Shown here one piece after another: positions 17,831-27,015 of a stretch of 64,000 nucleotides of DNA. The position numbers and the translations under genes are program-made. The stretch covers positions 248,001-312,000 of the forward strand of contig JBIQJD010000003.1 in assembly GCA_044507695.1 (NCBI GenBank), given 5' to 3'. Position 1 is the stretch's first letter, and each line of letters begins with the position of its first letter. This DNA is from JBIQJD01 sp044507695. GTDB taxonomy: Bacteria; Bacteroidota; Ignavibacteria; Ignavibacteriales; Ignavibacteriaceae. Under the pieces are notes generated by a model. It ran no database searches. It worked only from the letters and a program-made list of their open reading frames with translations, and was not told the origin of the DNA.

Positions 17831-17989
17831 TATTCTTTAAATATAACTCTGTAACATATTGAAAATATTGAATCTATAACCTATCTTATTACCAGAATTT
17901 AATATTGAGAATAAATATTCAATATTTAATTACCCTCTTAAATTATTTTCTTTAAGTAATTCACTGGCTTCTTAAAAGAAAACATTTAA

Positions 17990-19339
17990 ATGGATTCTGT
18001 AAAAATAAATATCATAATTTATTCTGAAGAAAAAGATAACACGCTGATTACTGCCGCGTTGAACGAGGTTTTGCCGAAGAATTGCAAAACCGAAATTTCA
18101 ATCTCTTCTGAAATATCTGATAAAAGTTATGATCTTGTTATTGCAGTAATCAAAAGCCGCTCATCAAATATTCTTGAACAATTAATTAAGCAGCGGGATC
18201 ATTTAGGGAAAAACACAATCTTTGTATTTGAAGAAGGGAATAATCTCCTTATATCAACCATAGCAAAATTAGGGTTTACAGAACTTTATCTTTTCCCTGA
18301 TGAACTAATGCAATTCTCTTCTAATCTTGGGGAAAGGCTTGATGAAATTGCCGCTTCTGTTAACCAGGATTTCACCGCATATTCAATCGATACCATAATT
18401 GGGAAAGGTGAGAATTCAGCCGAGAAAATTTCAATTGCAAAAAAAGCAGCACAAAATCCTGCAATCAATCTTTTAATTTATGGAGAATCAGGCACTGGCA
18501 AAGGTTTGCTGGCTAATGCCATTCATAATTATGATCAGAAAAGCCAGGGCTCATTTGTTGAAGTTATTTGTACCGCTATTCCGGATACGCTGCTGGAATC
18601 AGAACTTTTTGGCTATGAAAAAGGTGCCTTTACAGATGCAAAAAGCAGAAAGGTTGGTTTGTTTGAGCTTGCAGAAAACGGAACAATATTTTTAGATGAA
18701 ATTGGTGATCTTAATCTTGGACTTCAGGCAAAACTTTTAAGCGTAATTGAAAAAAAAGTTTTCCGCCGGCTTGGCGGAGTTGAAGATATTCCGTTAAGAG
18801 CCAGAATTATTTCTGCTACCAACAGAAATTTAACAGAGATGATTGATGCCGGACAGTTCCGGCTGGATTTGTACTACCGGCTGAGTGTTGTTTCAATTGT
18901 ATTGAATCCTCTGCGTGATAGAAGGCAGGAAGTTATACCAATTGCAAAGAGTTATATTCAACAACTCTGCAAATTATATAATAAAGATGTTATAAAAGTT
19001 GATCCCGCCGTATATAAATTTATTAATGAATACTCCTGGCCAGGCAACTGGCGCGAATTTAAAAACACTCTTGAGATGTGCATTATCATGCTTGATGATT
19101 CCAAGCTTTCATTAAATTATTTTAAAAATTTCATTCAGCGAATTCCTTCCAACGGCAAACAAAATTCTATTCCTTCAGAAAACGAAATTTGTATTTCAGT
19201 GGATTATGAGAATACCAATCTCCAGGAAGTAAGCAAATTATACGCAAGGGAAATTTTAAGGAAGTACAATAACAACAAATCCCGTACTGCAAAAATGCTT
19301 GGAATTTCCAGACCGAAGCTGGATAACCTTCTCAATTAG
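17990..19339 (+). CDS. Sigma-54-dependent activator with degenerate receiver domain
   Basis: 449 aa. Residues 4-120 have a receiver-like alternation but the phosphoacceptor position is valine (DLVIAV, V53 where DLVLLD is expected). The AAA+ domain is intact: Walker A GESGTGKG (165-172), Walker B IFLDEIGD (233-240), ATNRNL sensor region. The sigma-54-contact loop reads GAFTDA (212-217) in place of the usual GAFTGA. The C-terminal 40 residues are a Fis-type helix-turn-helix (NNKSRTAKMLGISRPKLDNLL). It should activate sigma-54 promoters, but not by ordinary phosphorylation. Targets are unknown; the following lipoprotein/TPR/kinase genes are candidates. An inverted repeat AATATTGA (17901-17908)/TCAATATT (17919-17926) lies upstream. 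Confidence 0.88.
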   Translation: MDSVKINIIIYSEEKDNTLITAALNEVLPKNCKTEISISSEISDKSYDLVIAVIKSRSSNILEQLIKQRDHLGKNTIFVFEEGNNLLISTIAKLGFTELYLFPDELMQFSSNLGERLDEIAASVNQDFTAYSIDTIIGKGENSAEKISIAKKAAQNPAINLLIYGESGTGKGLLANAIHNYDQKSQGSFVEVICTAIPDTLLESELFGYEKGAFTDAKSRKVGLFELAENGTIFLDEIGDLNLGLQAKLLSVIEKKVFRRLGGVEDIPLRARIISATNRNLTEMIDAGQFRLDLYYRLSVVSIVLNPLRDRRQEVIPIAKSYIQQLCKLYNKDVIKVDPAVYKFINEYSWPGNWREFKNTLEMCIIMLDDSKLSLNYFKNFIQRIPSNGKQNSIPSENEICISVDYENTNLQEVSKLYAREILRKYNNNKSRTAKMLGISRPKLDNLLN

Positions 19340-19367
19340 TGCTTAAAATTCTGATCAATTTAAAGTT

Positions 19368-19404
19368 GTAAAATTATTTTACGTTTGTAAAATCTGATTA
19401 CAAA
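19368..19404. promoter_or_regulatory. Two adjacent palindromes, candidate operator
   Basis: GTAAAA-TTA-TTTTAC (19368-19382) is followed at once by TTTGTAA-N7-TTACAAA (19384-19404). Both arms share the TTGTAA/GTAAAA core. They lie between the sigma-54 activator and a small lipoprotein gene, about 120-150 bp before its start, which suits an enhancer or repressor site. Protein partner unknown. Confidence 0.45.
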
Positions 19405-19521
19405 TCGAATTACAGGTTTTTCAATTCCATTTAATGTTTTTTGAATTAAGGAAAGTTTTTTCAATTGGTATAAAAAATGTTATTCTTAAATCAACTACTT
19501 TACTATAATCCTGAGGGCTAT

Positions 19522-20070
19522 ATGAAAAAATTATTTATCCTCCTTTTTGCAGTTACAATCGCGGGACTGATAGGCTGTTCGGAATCGATTGTTGAATCAA
19601 CTGCACCTGCACCTGAAAGAGTCTCCAAGCAATTAATTTCATTACCTGAAAATCAAACTCTTTCTGCAGAAGGAAGTTTTGTCACTGTGAAATTAATTAA
19701 TGGAAGCAAGGGCGGCAGCCTTTCACTATCCGGTAGTTTAACACGTACATTGAACTTCAGCTCGACTACGGAAATTCCTGCCGGTGCTTTCGATGGTCTT
19801 GCAATCATTACTCAAACAGTGACAAGTTTTGCAGGCGCTGATTTCTTTCCGCACATGACTTTTAAGAAGCCACTGATAATTAACTTTAAGATTACGGGAC
19901 TCGATTTAAGAAATCTGAATCCTGGTGAAATTGAATTTGGTTATCTCGGTGAAGACGGCTTATTTGAGTTAGCCGAGTGCGATGGGATATTTGTTGATAT
20001 TTCGTCAGGCACACTTGAAGTTAAGAATGCAAAAGTTAAACATTTTTCCCGCTGGTGCTTTGTTCATTAA
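19522..20070 (+). CDS. Small predicted lipoprotein of unknown function
   Basis: 182 aa from ATG 19522, preceded by GAGGGC; an in-frame ATG at 19477 would place 15 residues before the signal and is disfavoured. Lipoprotein signal KKLFILLFAVTIAGLIGCSE with the lipobox cysteine at 19. The mature part is beta-rich, with alternating segments (SFVTVKLINGSKGGSLSLSG, KPLIINFKITGLDL, EIEFGYLGEDGLFELAECD) and ends in FSRWCFVH; it resembles the small ZU5-like or surface-display lipoproteins but no family is certain. The next gene starts 6 bp after its stop, so the two are probably one transcript. Confidence 0.7.
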   Translation: MKKLFILLFAVTIAGLIGCSESIVESTAPAPERVSKQLISLPENQTLSAEGSFVTVKLINGSKGGSLSLSGSLTRTLNFSSTTEIPAGAFDGLAIITQTVTSFAGADFFPHMTFKKPLIINFKITGLDLRNLNPGEIEFGYLGEDGLFELAECDGIFVDISSGTLEVKNAKVKHFSRWCFVH

Positions 20071-20075
20071 AAAAG

Positions 20076-21317
20076 ATGAAAGCAAAAAAAATGAATAATG
20101 GCGTTGTACCGGGTTTGGCAGAAATTATTGATAAATACTTTGATGGAGCTGCCATGTTAAGCTTTACAAATGAAATCAAAGCCGTTACTGAGAAGCCTGA
20201 TTTTTCACTGAAAGGAATAAATGATATTCTGGAAAACTCGGTTCAGGCTAAAGAAATTATTTGCAGGCAGGTTGATACCGCAATAACCCATGGAGAGAAA
20301 AATTTATCATTAGAAAAACAACTGCTGCTGTTTAACAGCCTTGGTAAACTCACAATCGAACTCGGCGAATTTACACTTGCCAAACATATCTTTCTTAAAT
20401 CATTAAAGCTTGCTAACAAAGATGAGAAGTATGAAAATATTTCTGCATACTCATATTATATGCTTGGTGATATTTATAACCGTGAAGCACGCTGGGATAG
20501 AAGCCTTGAACATATTAAAAAGGCAGTAAAGTTATTCCAGGAACAGAAAGATGTTAAGGGTTTGGCTAAATGTAAAAACCTTATTGGCGTTATTTACCTT
20601 GGACAGGGAAAAATTAATTTAAGCAGCAAACATTTTGATGAAGGAATTTCCCTGCTCTCACATAAAAGAGATAAATCTATTCTGGCCCAAATAGAAACAA
20701 ATCTCGGTATACTTAAAGGAATGCAGGGAGATTATGATTCTGCCTATACTTATTTCAGAAGAGCTTTATTGAAGTTTGAAGAAACAGGAAAACTTATCAG
20801 AATAGCTGAGGTGCGTTACAATCTTGGAATGCTGCACGCTCAGAAAAAACAATATGATCTTGCTCTTTCAGAATATGATCTCTGCCTTAAAATTTCTGTA
20901 AGTGCAAATTATATGCTTACACAGGGAATTGCATTGCTGGGTAAAGCTTCAATTTATGCCCATCAGGATCAACTGCAGTTGGCTAAAACTTTTGCAGATT
21001 CAGCTTTAAAGATAAGTACTAATCTGAATGATAAACTTTCCATCGCTGAGATTTATAAAATTTTCGGGATTATTGAACGAAAGAACGGAAACTATAAAAC
21101 CGCTGAACAGCATTTTCAAAAAAGTATAAGATTAAACAGGGAATTGGGGAATGAACTTAATATTGCTGAAACATTAGTTGAGGAGGGCATCCTGTATAAC
21201 GAAATGGATAAAAAGCATGAAGCAGAAATGTGTTTTATGGAAGCTGTAACTTACTACAATAAAATTGGTGCGATGGATGAGATTGAAAAAATCAACAGCT
21301 TAAAAAACTTTAAATAA
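20076..21317 (+). CDS. TPR-repeat cytoplasmic protein
   Basis: 413 aa from ATG 20076 (alternative ATG at 20091). No signal peptide. From about residue 85 to the end there are seven or eight tetratricopeptide repeats (AYSYYMLGDIYNREARWDRS, KCKNLIGVIYLGQGKINLSS, IETNLGILKGMQGDYDSAY, VRYNLGMLHAQKKQYDLA, and so on), of the 38-40-residue kind found in Rap/PlcR-type and kinase-linked TPR modules. It lies between a lipoprotein and a soluble histidine kinase, 14 bp before the kinase. In FCB-group bacteria TPR arrays and kinases are often fused, so this may be the sensor half of a split TPR-kinase. That is inference. Confidence 0.85.
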   Translation: MKAKKMNNGVVPGLAEIIDKYFDGAAMLSFTNEIKAVTEKPDFSLKGINDILENSVQAKEIICRQVDTAITHGEKNLSLEKQLLLFNSLGKLTIELGEFTLAKHIFLKSLKLANKDEKYENISAYSYYMLGDIYNREARWDRSLEHIKKAVKLFQEQKDVKGLAKCKNLIGVIYLGQGKINLSSKHFDEGISLLSHKRDKSILAQIETNLGILKGMQGDYDSAYTYFRRALLKFEETGKLIRIAEVRYNLGMLHAQKKQYDLALSEYDLCLKISVSANYMLTQGIALLGKASIYAHQDQLQLAKTFADSALKISTNLNDKLSIAEIYKIFGIIERKNGNYKTAEQHFQKSIRLNRELGNELNIAETLVEEGILYNEMDKKHEAEMCFMEAVTYYNKIGAMDEIEKINSLKNFK

Positions 21318-21331
21318 AAACAGGTATTATC

Positions 21332-22228
21332 ATGATTCAGCATTTTAATCCGGCATTTGATGAAAATAATTCTTTGTTGATGAATCATTACGCAGAGATA
21401 ATTCCGTTTTTGTTGAAGGCAAACGCACAGCTCAAAAAAGAAAATCAGCAGTTGAAGGAAGGTATACATAATCTGCAGAAATCTTTAAAAGAATCCAGAG
21501 ATGAATTAAATAAAGAAACTTTAAAAGCAGAGAAATGTGAATCAATTAAAAATGAGTTCCTTGCACAAATCTCCCATGAAATTAGAACACCGTTGAACAT
21601 CATAATAAATTATACAGATTTAATAAGAGATGAATTAAGCGAACATATTAACGAGGAAACAGAATTATTCTTTAATGCAATTGAAGTTGACAGTAAACGG
21701 CTGATCAGAACAATTGATCTTATGCTGAACATGTCTACGCTTAATAACGGAAATTACAAATCAACACAGGAAAATTTTGATGTTGAATGTGTGCTTTCAT
21801 CGGTGTTATCAGATTTCAGATTGGAAGCGCGGGATAAAAACTTAGATTTGCTCTTTGAACAGGAAGCTGCAAACAAATTAGTTTCTGCTGACAGATATGC
21901 GGTTCAGCAGGTTTTCATTCATCTGATTTCCAACGCTTTAAAATTTACAGAACACGGTTATATAAAGGTTAGAACCTATAATGACAGTGATCATATTTGT
22001 ATTGATATCGAAGATACAGGCCGCGGTATTTCTGATGATTTCCTTGCAAAACTTTATGAACCTTTTACACAGGAAGATCATGGTTTCTCACGCCGTTATG
22101 ATGGAAGCGGATTAGGTCTTGCGGTTGTTAATAAATACCTTCAATTGAATAATGGAAAAATAAAAGTTCAAAGCAAGACGGGTAAAGGGACAATCTTTAC
22201 CGTAAAATTTAAGACGATGTGGAAATAA
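21332..22228 (+). CDS. Soluble sensor histidine kinase
   Basis: 298 aa with no membrane segment and no recognisable sensor domain. Residues about 31-70 are a charged coiled coil (KANAQLKKENQQLKEGIHN). The dimerisation/phosphoacceptor box is ISHEIRTPLN with H82. The ATPase domain has an N box (HLISNALKFT), G1 (DTGRGIS), F box (YEPFTQED) and G2 (GSGLGLAVV). No response regulator is adjacent except the receiver-degenerate sigma-54 activator 2 kb upstream, which lacks the phosphoacceptor. The input is probably provided by a partner, most simply the TPR protein just upstream. Confidence 0.9.
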   Translation: MIQHFNPAFDENNSLLMNHYAEIIPFLLKANAQLKKENQQLKEGIHNLQKSLKESRDELNKETLKAEKCESIKNEFLAQISHEIRTPLNIIINYTDLIRDELSEHINEETELFFNAIEVDSKRLIRTIDLMLNMSTLNNGNYKSTQENFDVECVLSSVLSDFRLEARDKNLDLLFEQEAANKLVSADRYAVQQVFIHLISNALKFTEHGYIKVRTYNDSDHICIDIEDTGRGISDDFLAKLYEPFTQEDHGFSRRYDGSGLGLAVVNKYLQLNNGKIKVQSKTGKGTIFTVKFKTMWK

Positions 22229-22349
22229 TCTTGTAGCAAATCTCTCTTCAAATAATACTTTTACTTTTCATTTCAGCGGGGAATTCCTATTTGTATTTAC
22301 GTTAAAAGATAATAAATTAAAAATCATTCTAACTACTTTTGGGTGATAA

Positions 22350-24002
22350 ATGAAGCAGTTACAAGCGGTTTTTGTTTTGTTTCTTTCTTTAACCATCCTG
22401 TTGTATTCGGGTTGTTCAAATAATTCTGATGATAATTCAAGAATTATAATAGGAATGTATGCAGATGTTGAAACTTTAAATCCATTATATGCATTCAGCC
22501 CTAATGAAGGAAATATAACCGGGTTATTATTCTTATCATTAGTTCATCATACATGGAACAACGAACGCGGGGATATTGATACTCATCCCATGCTTGCTGA
22601 ATCATGGCAATGGAATGATGATTCAACTTCAATTACCCTTAATTTGAGAGATGATGTTTACTGGAGTGATTCAATTCAGGTAACCGCTGAAGATGTTGTT
22701 TTTTCTTTTGATGCGTATTCACATCCTGATGTTCAAAGCAGAATGTATGGTTTATTTACAAAATTTTTAACTGATGAAAATAATCATATTATAATTGATT
22801 CAGTATTTAAGATTGAAAATCCATACAGACTCACTATAAATTTTTTACCGGGTTATGCGCCGTCATTGTTTGATCTCGATCTTTCTGTTATTCCAAAACA
22901 TATTTTTAAAGATATTGACAGAAAGGAATATCCCGCCGCTGATTTTAATTTTTCTCCCGTTACAAATGGTCCATTCAAATTAAATAAATGGGAAAGAAAT
23001 GAATTCATTTCACTTACTGCAAATAAGAAAAGTTTTCTGTATGATGATGAAGCAGTTAGTGAAATTATTTTTAAAGTTGTTCCGGATTATAATTCCCGTT
23101 TAACCCAATTAAAAAATGGTGAGATCGATCTGCTGAATGAAATTAATCCGAAAGATGCTGTTGAGTTAAAAAATATTTCAGAAATAAAAATTCAGAATGT
23201 AGAGGGGAGGGAAGTTGAGTATGTTGCATGGAATAATATTGATCCTGAATTATTTAGAAACGGAAAAACAGTTCCCCACAAATTATTTGGCAGCAATAAA
23301 GTCAGAACGGCACTTTCTCATGCTATAAACGCCGGAGAAATATTAAATGAGTATCTGTACAATTTTGGAATGCCTGCATCTGTTCCTGTATCTCCTATCT
23401 TTAAAAATTATGTTAACGCAGATTTACCGGAACATTACTCATACAATATTCAACAGGCAAAAAATATCTTAGCTGCTGAAGGATGGACTGATTCTAACAG
23501 GGATGGAATTCTTGATAAGAACGGAAAGGATTCCAAATTTAAATTATCAATTCCTGCAGGCAAACCAAGAAGAGAATTTGCTGCAACGCTTATTAAAAAT
23601 AATTTAAAAGAGATAGGATTAGACGCAGAAGTTGAAAAACTTGAATTTGGTGTTTTTATTGAAAAATTATTTAATAAAGAAATGGATGCATGGATCGCGA
23701 GTAATTACATGCCGGTTCCGCTTGATCTTGAACCTGTTTGGCATAGTACGGCACCGTTTAACCTGATTAGTTACAACAATCCGCACGTAGATTTTATTAT
23801 AGAAAAATTAAAGACAAATATTCCTCAAACAGATCGAGAAAATCTGTTCAAAGAGATACAGAAAATTATTTACGAAGACCAGCCAATTACATTTTTGTAC
23901 TGGATTTCCGATATCGTTTGTTATAATTCACGATTGAGCAATGCTGATATAAACCCTTTGGGATTTGTTCAAAATTGCTGGAGCTGGAAGATTGAAGATT
24001 AA
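22350..24002 (+). CDS. Peptide/oligopeptide-binding lipoprotein (SBP family 5)
   Basis: 550 aa. Lipobox LLYSGC with C22. SBP_bac_5 features: MYADVETLNPLYAF, then LAESWQWNDDSTSITLNLRDDVYWSDS, TAEDVVFSFDAY, the long C-lobe with INAGEILNEYLYNFGMPASVPVSP and a C-terminal INPLGFVQNCWSW. Such proteins deliver peptides or nickel to DppBC/OppBC-type permeases. No permease or ATPase is adjacent, so it is an orphan here. A weak TTGTAT-N16-TAAATT lies at 22291-22318, upstream of the ATG. Confidence 0.87.
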   Translation: MKQLQAVFVLFLSLTILLYSGCSNNSDDNSRIIIGMYADVETLNPLYAFSPNEGNITGLLFLSLVHHTWNNERGDIDTHPMLAESWQWNDDSTSITLNLRDDVYWSDSIQVTAEDVVFSFDAYSHPDVQSRMYGLFTKFLTDENNHIIIDSVFKIENPYRLTINFLPGYAPSLFDLDLSVIPKHIFKDIDRKEYPAADFNFSPVTNGPFKLNKWERNEFISLTANKKSFLYDDEAVSEIIFKVVPDYNSRLTQLKNGEIDLLNEINPKDAVELKNISEIKIQNVEGREVEYVAWNNIDPELFRNGKTVPHKLFGSNKVRTALSHAINAGEILNEYLYNFGMPASVPVSPIFKNYVNADLPEHYSYNIQQAKNILAAEGWTDSNRDGILDKNGKDSKFKLSIPAGKPRREFAATLIKNNLKEIGLDAEVEKLEFGVFIEKLFNKEMDAWIASNYMPVPLDLEPVWHSTAPFNLISYNNPHVDFIIEKLKTNIPQTDRENLFKEIQKIIYEDQPITFLYWISDIVCYNSRLSNADINPLGFVQNCWSWKIED

Positions 24003-24165
24003 AAATTCATAAACTATTCATTCCACCCAACTTCATGTTCTTTAATCAAGGCAATAAGTGCCTTGCAGCATTTTAATCTCTGCTGAATCATAAAAGGTGT
24101 TGCAATAGATTAATTTCATTTATTATCTTACCGAATAAAATTCTAATATTAATATTAAATACAGA

Positions 24166-24621
24166 ATGATTAACGAAAAAGACAGGAAAATCTTAGACAT
24201 TCTTCAAAAAAATTCCAGAATCACAAATGCAGAAATAGCAAGGCAAATTAATATGGCTCCATCTGCAGTTCTTGAAAGAATCAGAAAACTGGAAAGCAAA
24301 AAAATTATTCAGAAGTATACAATTCGGATAAATCCGAATGCCGTTGAAAAAGATTTGCTTGCATTTGTACATGTGCGTGCAAGCGGCCCGGTTGTGGATC
24401 AGAAAACTGCAAAAGAACTGGCTAAAGTTCCCGAAGTGCAGGAAGTTCACATTGTTGCGGGAGAAGATTGTTTCCTTATAAAAATAAGAGCAAAAAATCC
24501 TGAAGATCTTTCCCGTCTGTTAAGAACTAAGATTGCAACTATAAAATCAATTCGTTCAACAAGTACAACGATTGTGCTGGAAACAGTTAAGGAAGAATCG
24601 GGAATGGTGATTTCAGACTAA
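24166..24621 (+). CDS. Lrp/AsnC family transcriptional regulator
   Basis: 151 aa, standard Lrp length. N-terminal helix-turn-helix (KDRKILDILQKNSRITNAEIARQINMAPSAVLERIRKLE in pieces, residues about 5-45) and a C-terminal RAM ligand-binding domain (LAFVHVRASG, EVHIVAGEDCFLIKIRAKN). It sits 46 bp upstream of the tyrosine-degradation genes and in the same direction; Lrp-family proteins often sense the amino acid degraded by the neighbouring genes. A tyrosine or phenylalanine effector is inferred. Confidence 0.9.
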   Translation: MINEKDRKILDILQKNSRITNAEIARQINMAPSAVLERIRKLESKKIIQKYTIRINPNAVEKDLLAFVHVRASGPVVDQKTAKELAKVPEVQEVHIVAGEDCFLIKIRAKNPEDLSRLLRTKIATIKSIRSTSTTIVLETVKEESGMVISD

Positions 24622-24667
24622 ATGATTTTTATCCGTTACTATTAAATTAAATATGAAGGAGTTTGAA

Positions 24668-25792
24668 ATGGAAAATCAATTGGGAATCATTGGTTATGAT
24701 TTTGTTGAATTCTATGTTGGCTCTGCAAAAATGTGGGCTTACTGGCATGCTAAAGCAATGGGACTTGAATTTACCGGATATGCCGGCCCAGAAACAGGCG
24801 TGAAGGACAGAGTTTCTTACCTGATGACAAAAAATAAAATCAAATTCATTATTACTTCTGCAACCAAACCTTCCAACTATGAAATTAATTCATTCATTCA
24901 GAAGCATGGAGATGGAGTAAAGCGCTGGTCACTCCAGGTGCCTGATGTAAAACATGCATTTGATACTGCCGTTAAAAATGGTGCAATTCCTGTTAAGAGT
25001 CCTAAAAAGTTTCAGGATGAAAACGGATTTGTTGAGGAAGCTGCAATCAAATTATATGATGATGCGGAAATTGTTTTTATAAACAGGAATAATTACAAAG
25101 GTGTATTCCGTCCGGGATTTCAAAAACCATATCAAAAGATGAATCTTAAAACTGAAGATACAGGTCTGCAGGAAGTTGATCATATTGTTGGCAACGTTCG
25201 TATTAATGAAATGAATTTATGGGAAAATTATCTTAATAAGAGTTTAAACTTTGAAACCTTCATTGAATTTGGTGCCGGAGATATTTCAACACAATATTCC
25301 GCATTGCTTTCAAAAGTGGTCAGATCAAAAGAAGGAGCGCCAATTAAAAATCCAATTAATGAGCCGTACGAGGGATTAAAGAAATCACAAATTGAAGAAT
25401 ACATTGACGAATATTTTGGTTCTGGTATTCAGCATATTGCATTAACTACAAACAATATAATTGATACGATTGCGCGGCTTCGTGAAAACGGCATGGAGTT
25501 TTTATCGGTTCCTGATGCTTATTATGATATCCTAAGAGAAAGAGGATTTAAAGTAACTGAAAATATTGATGACTTAAAGAAGCACGGAATTCTTTGTGAT
25601 ACTGAAGGGAAGGGATATTTGCTCCAGTTGTTTACAAAACCAGTGAGCGACCGCCCAACATTTTTTTATGAAATTATTCAAAGAAGGGAAGGAGCGGAAG
25701 GCTTCGGACAGGGAAATTTCCAATCATTATTTGAATCAATTGAACGCGATCAGCAATTGCGTGGAAATTTTGAAAGAGTTGAGAACGATTGA
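24668..25792 (+). CDS. hppD: 4-hydroxyphenylpyruvate dioxygenase
   Basis: 374 aa from ATG 24668, chosen because a perfect AAGGAG lies at 24656-24661, inside the longer version starting at ATG 24653. Two vicinal-oxygen-chelate halves. Iron ligands are all present: H172 (EVDHIVGNV), H256 (GIQHIALTT) and E335 (FFYEIIQRR), with the usual C-terminal GFGQGNFQSLFESIE. It converts 4-hydroxyphenylpyruvate to homogentisate. It is first in a same-strand run of catabolic genes through 32.1 kb. Confidence 0.96.
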   Translation: MENQLGIIGYDFVEFYVGSAKMWAYWHAKAMGLEFTGYAGPETGVKDRVSYLMTKNKIKFIITSATKPSNYEINSFIQKHGDGVKRWSLQVPDVKHAFDTAVKNGAIPVKSPKKFQDENGFVEEAAIKLYDDAEIVFINRNNYKGVFRPGFQKPYQKMNLKTEDTGLQEVDHIVGNVRINEMNLWENYLNKSLNFETFIEFGAGDISTQYSALLSKVVRSKEGAPIKNPINEPYEGLKKSQIEEYIDEYFGSGIQHIALTTNNIIDTIARLRENGMEFLSVPDAYYDILRERGFKVTENIDDLKKHGILCDTEGKGYLLQLFTKPVSDRPTFFYEIIQRREGAEGFGQGNFQSLFESIERDQQLRGNFERVEND

Positions 25793-25833
25793 GTAATCAA
25801 TAAATTCTTAAAAAATTATTAAGGAGGTTAGAG

Positions 25834-27000
25834 ATGCCGTACTATGTGAGAGCAGGAAAACTTCCGCCGAAGAGACATATTACTTTTTATAAAGATGATG
25901 GAAAATCTCTTTACCGTGAAGAGCTTTTCAGTACTAAAGGATTTTCGGGGATATATTCAAACAAGTATCATCTTTACATGCCTCCGCAAGTTGATAGTAT
26001 AAAAGAGCATTCCGGTTTTGATGCTCTGTTATGGGAGGATGCGCCGCTTCAATATTATCATTTTAAAACTGATAAAGTAGATTCCGGGGGAAATTTCTTA
26101 ACTGCACGAAGAGAATTTCTTAAGAATAATCACTGCGTTGTTTCAACTGCAAATATTACTGAAGAAACTGATATGTTCTTCCGTAACAGCTTTATGCATG
26201 AATTGATTTTTGTTCATCACGGAAGCGGAGAATTTTTATCGGAGTACGGCATTTTAAAATTCGATCAATGGGATTACATTGTTGTACCAAAGGGAACAAC
26301 ATATCAATTCAAATTTAATTCCGGTGAAATACTGAAATTATTTATTATTGAATCTGATACTCCGTTTGATATTCCCGCGCATTTCAGAAATGAATACGGA
26401 CAGTTGAAAGAAGATGCTCCATATTATGAACGTGATTTTAAAGTGCCGCAATTAACCGAACCAATTGATCAGCACGGAAGCTTCAAATTAATTCTTAAAG
26501 TTAGAGGAAGATATTTTGAATACGAACTGCCGCATCATCCGTTTGATGTTGTTGGCTGGGATGGTTTTTTATATCCTTACACATTTAACATAAAAGAGTA
26601 CGCGCCAAAGGTTGGGAAAATTCATCTTCCGCCGCCGATTCATTTATTATTTACAACGCAGCATTTTGTTGTTTGTAATTTTGTACCGCGTTTGTTCGAT
26701 TTTCATCCGCAGTCAATTCCGGCTCCGTATTATCATTCAAATGTAGACAGCGATGAGGTTTTGTATTATGTGTATGGCGATTTTATGTCCCGCACCGGAG
26801 TTGAAGAAGGTTCAATTACACTTCATCCAATGGGAATTCCGCACGGACCCCAGCCAGGGAAAACAGAAGCATCTATCGGCAAAAAAGAAACAGATGAGTA
26901 CGCAATAATGATTGATACATTTGATCCGTTGAAGCTTACAGAAAATGTTAAGACAACAATGGTAGAAGATTATGAACATTCATGGCTTGAGAAAAAATGA
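25834..27000 (+). CDS. hmgA: Homogentisate 1,2-dioxygenase
   Basis: 388 aa cupin dioxygenase of the HGO family (bacterial short form). Iron ligands are likely H301 and E308 in YYHSNVDSDEVLYYVYGDF and H337 in GIPHGP. Two cupin-like halves are visible (VHHGSGEFLSEYGILKF and the C-terminal ligand region). It opens the homogentisate ring to maleylacetoacetate. A strong AAGGAGG precedes ATG 25834. It is 41 bp after HPPD, whose product is its substrate. Confidence 0.94.
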   Translation: MPYYVRAGKLPPKRHITFYKDDGKSLYREELFSTKGFSGIYSNKYHLYMPPQVDSIKEHSGFDALLWEDAPLQYYHFKTDKVDSGGNFLTARREFLKNNHCVVSTANITEETDMFFRNSFMHELIFVHHGSGEFLSEYGILKFDQWDYIVVPKGTTYQFKFNSGEILKLFIIESDTPFDIPAHFRNEYGQLKEDAPYYERDFKVPQLTEPIDQHGSFKLILKVRGRYFEYELPHHPFDVVGWDGFLYPYTFNIKEYAPKVGKIHLPPPIHLLFTTQHFVVCNFVPRLFDFHPQSIPAPYYHSNVDSDEVLYYVYGDFMSRTGVEEGSITLHPMGIPHGPQPGKTEASIGKKETDEYAIMIDTFDPLKLTENVKTTMVEDYEHSWLEKK

Positions 27001-27015
27001 TTAACGAAAGATTTT

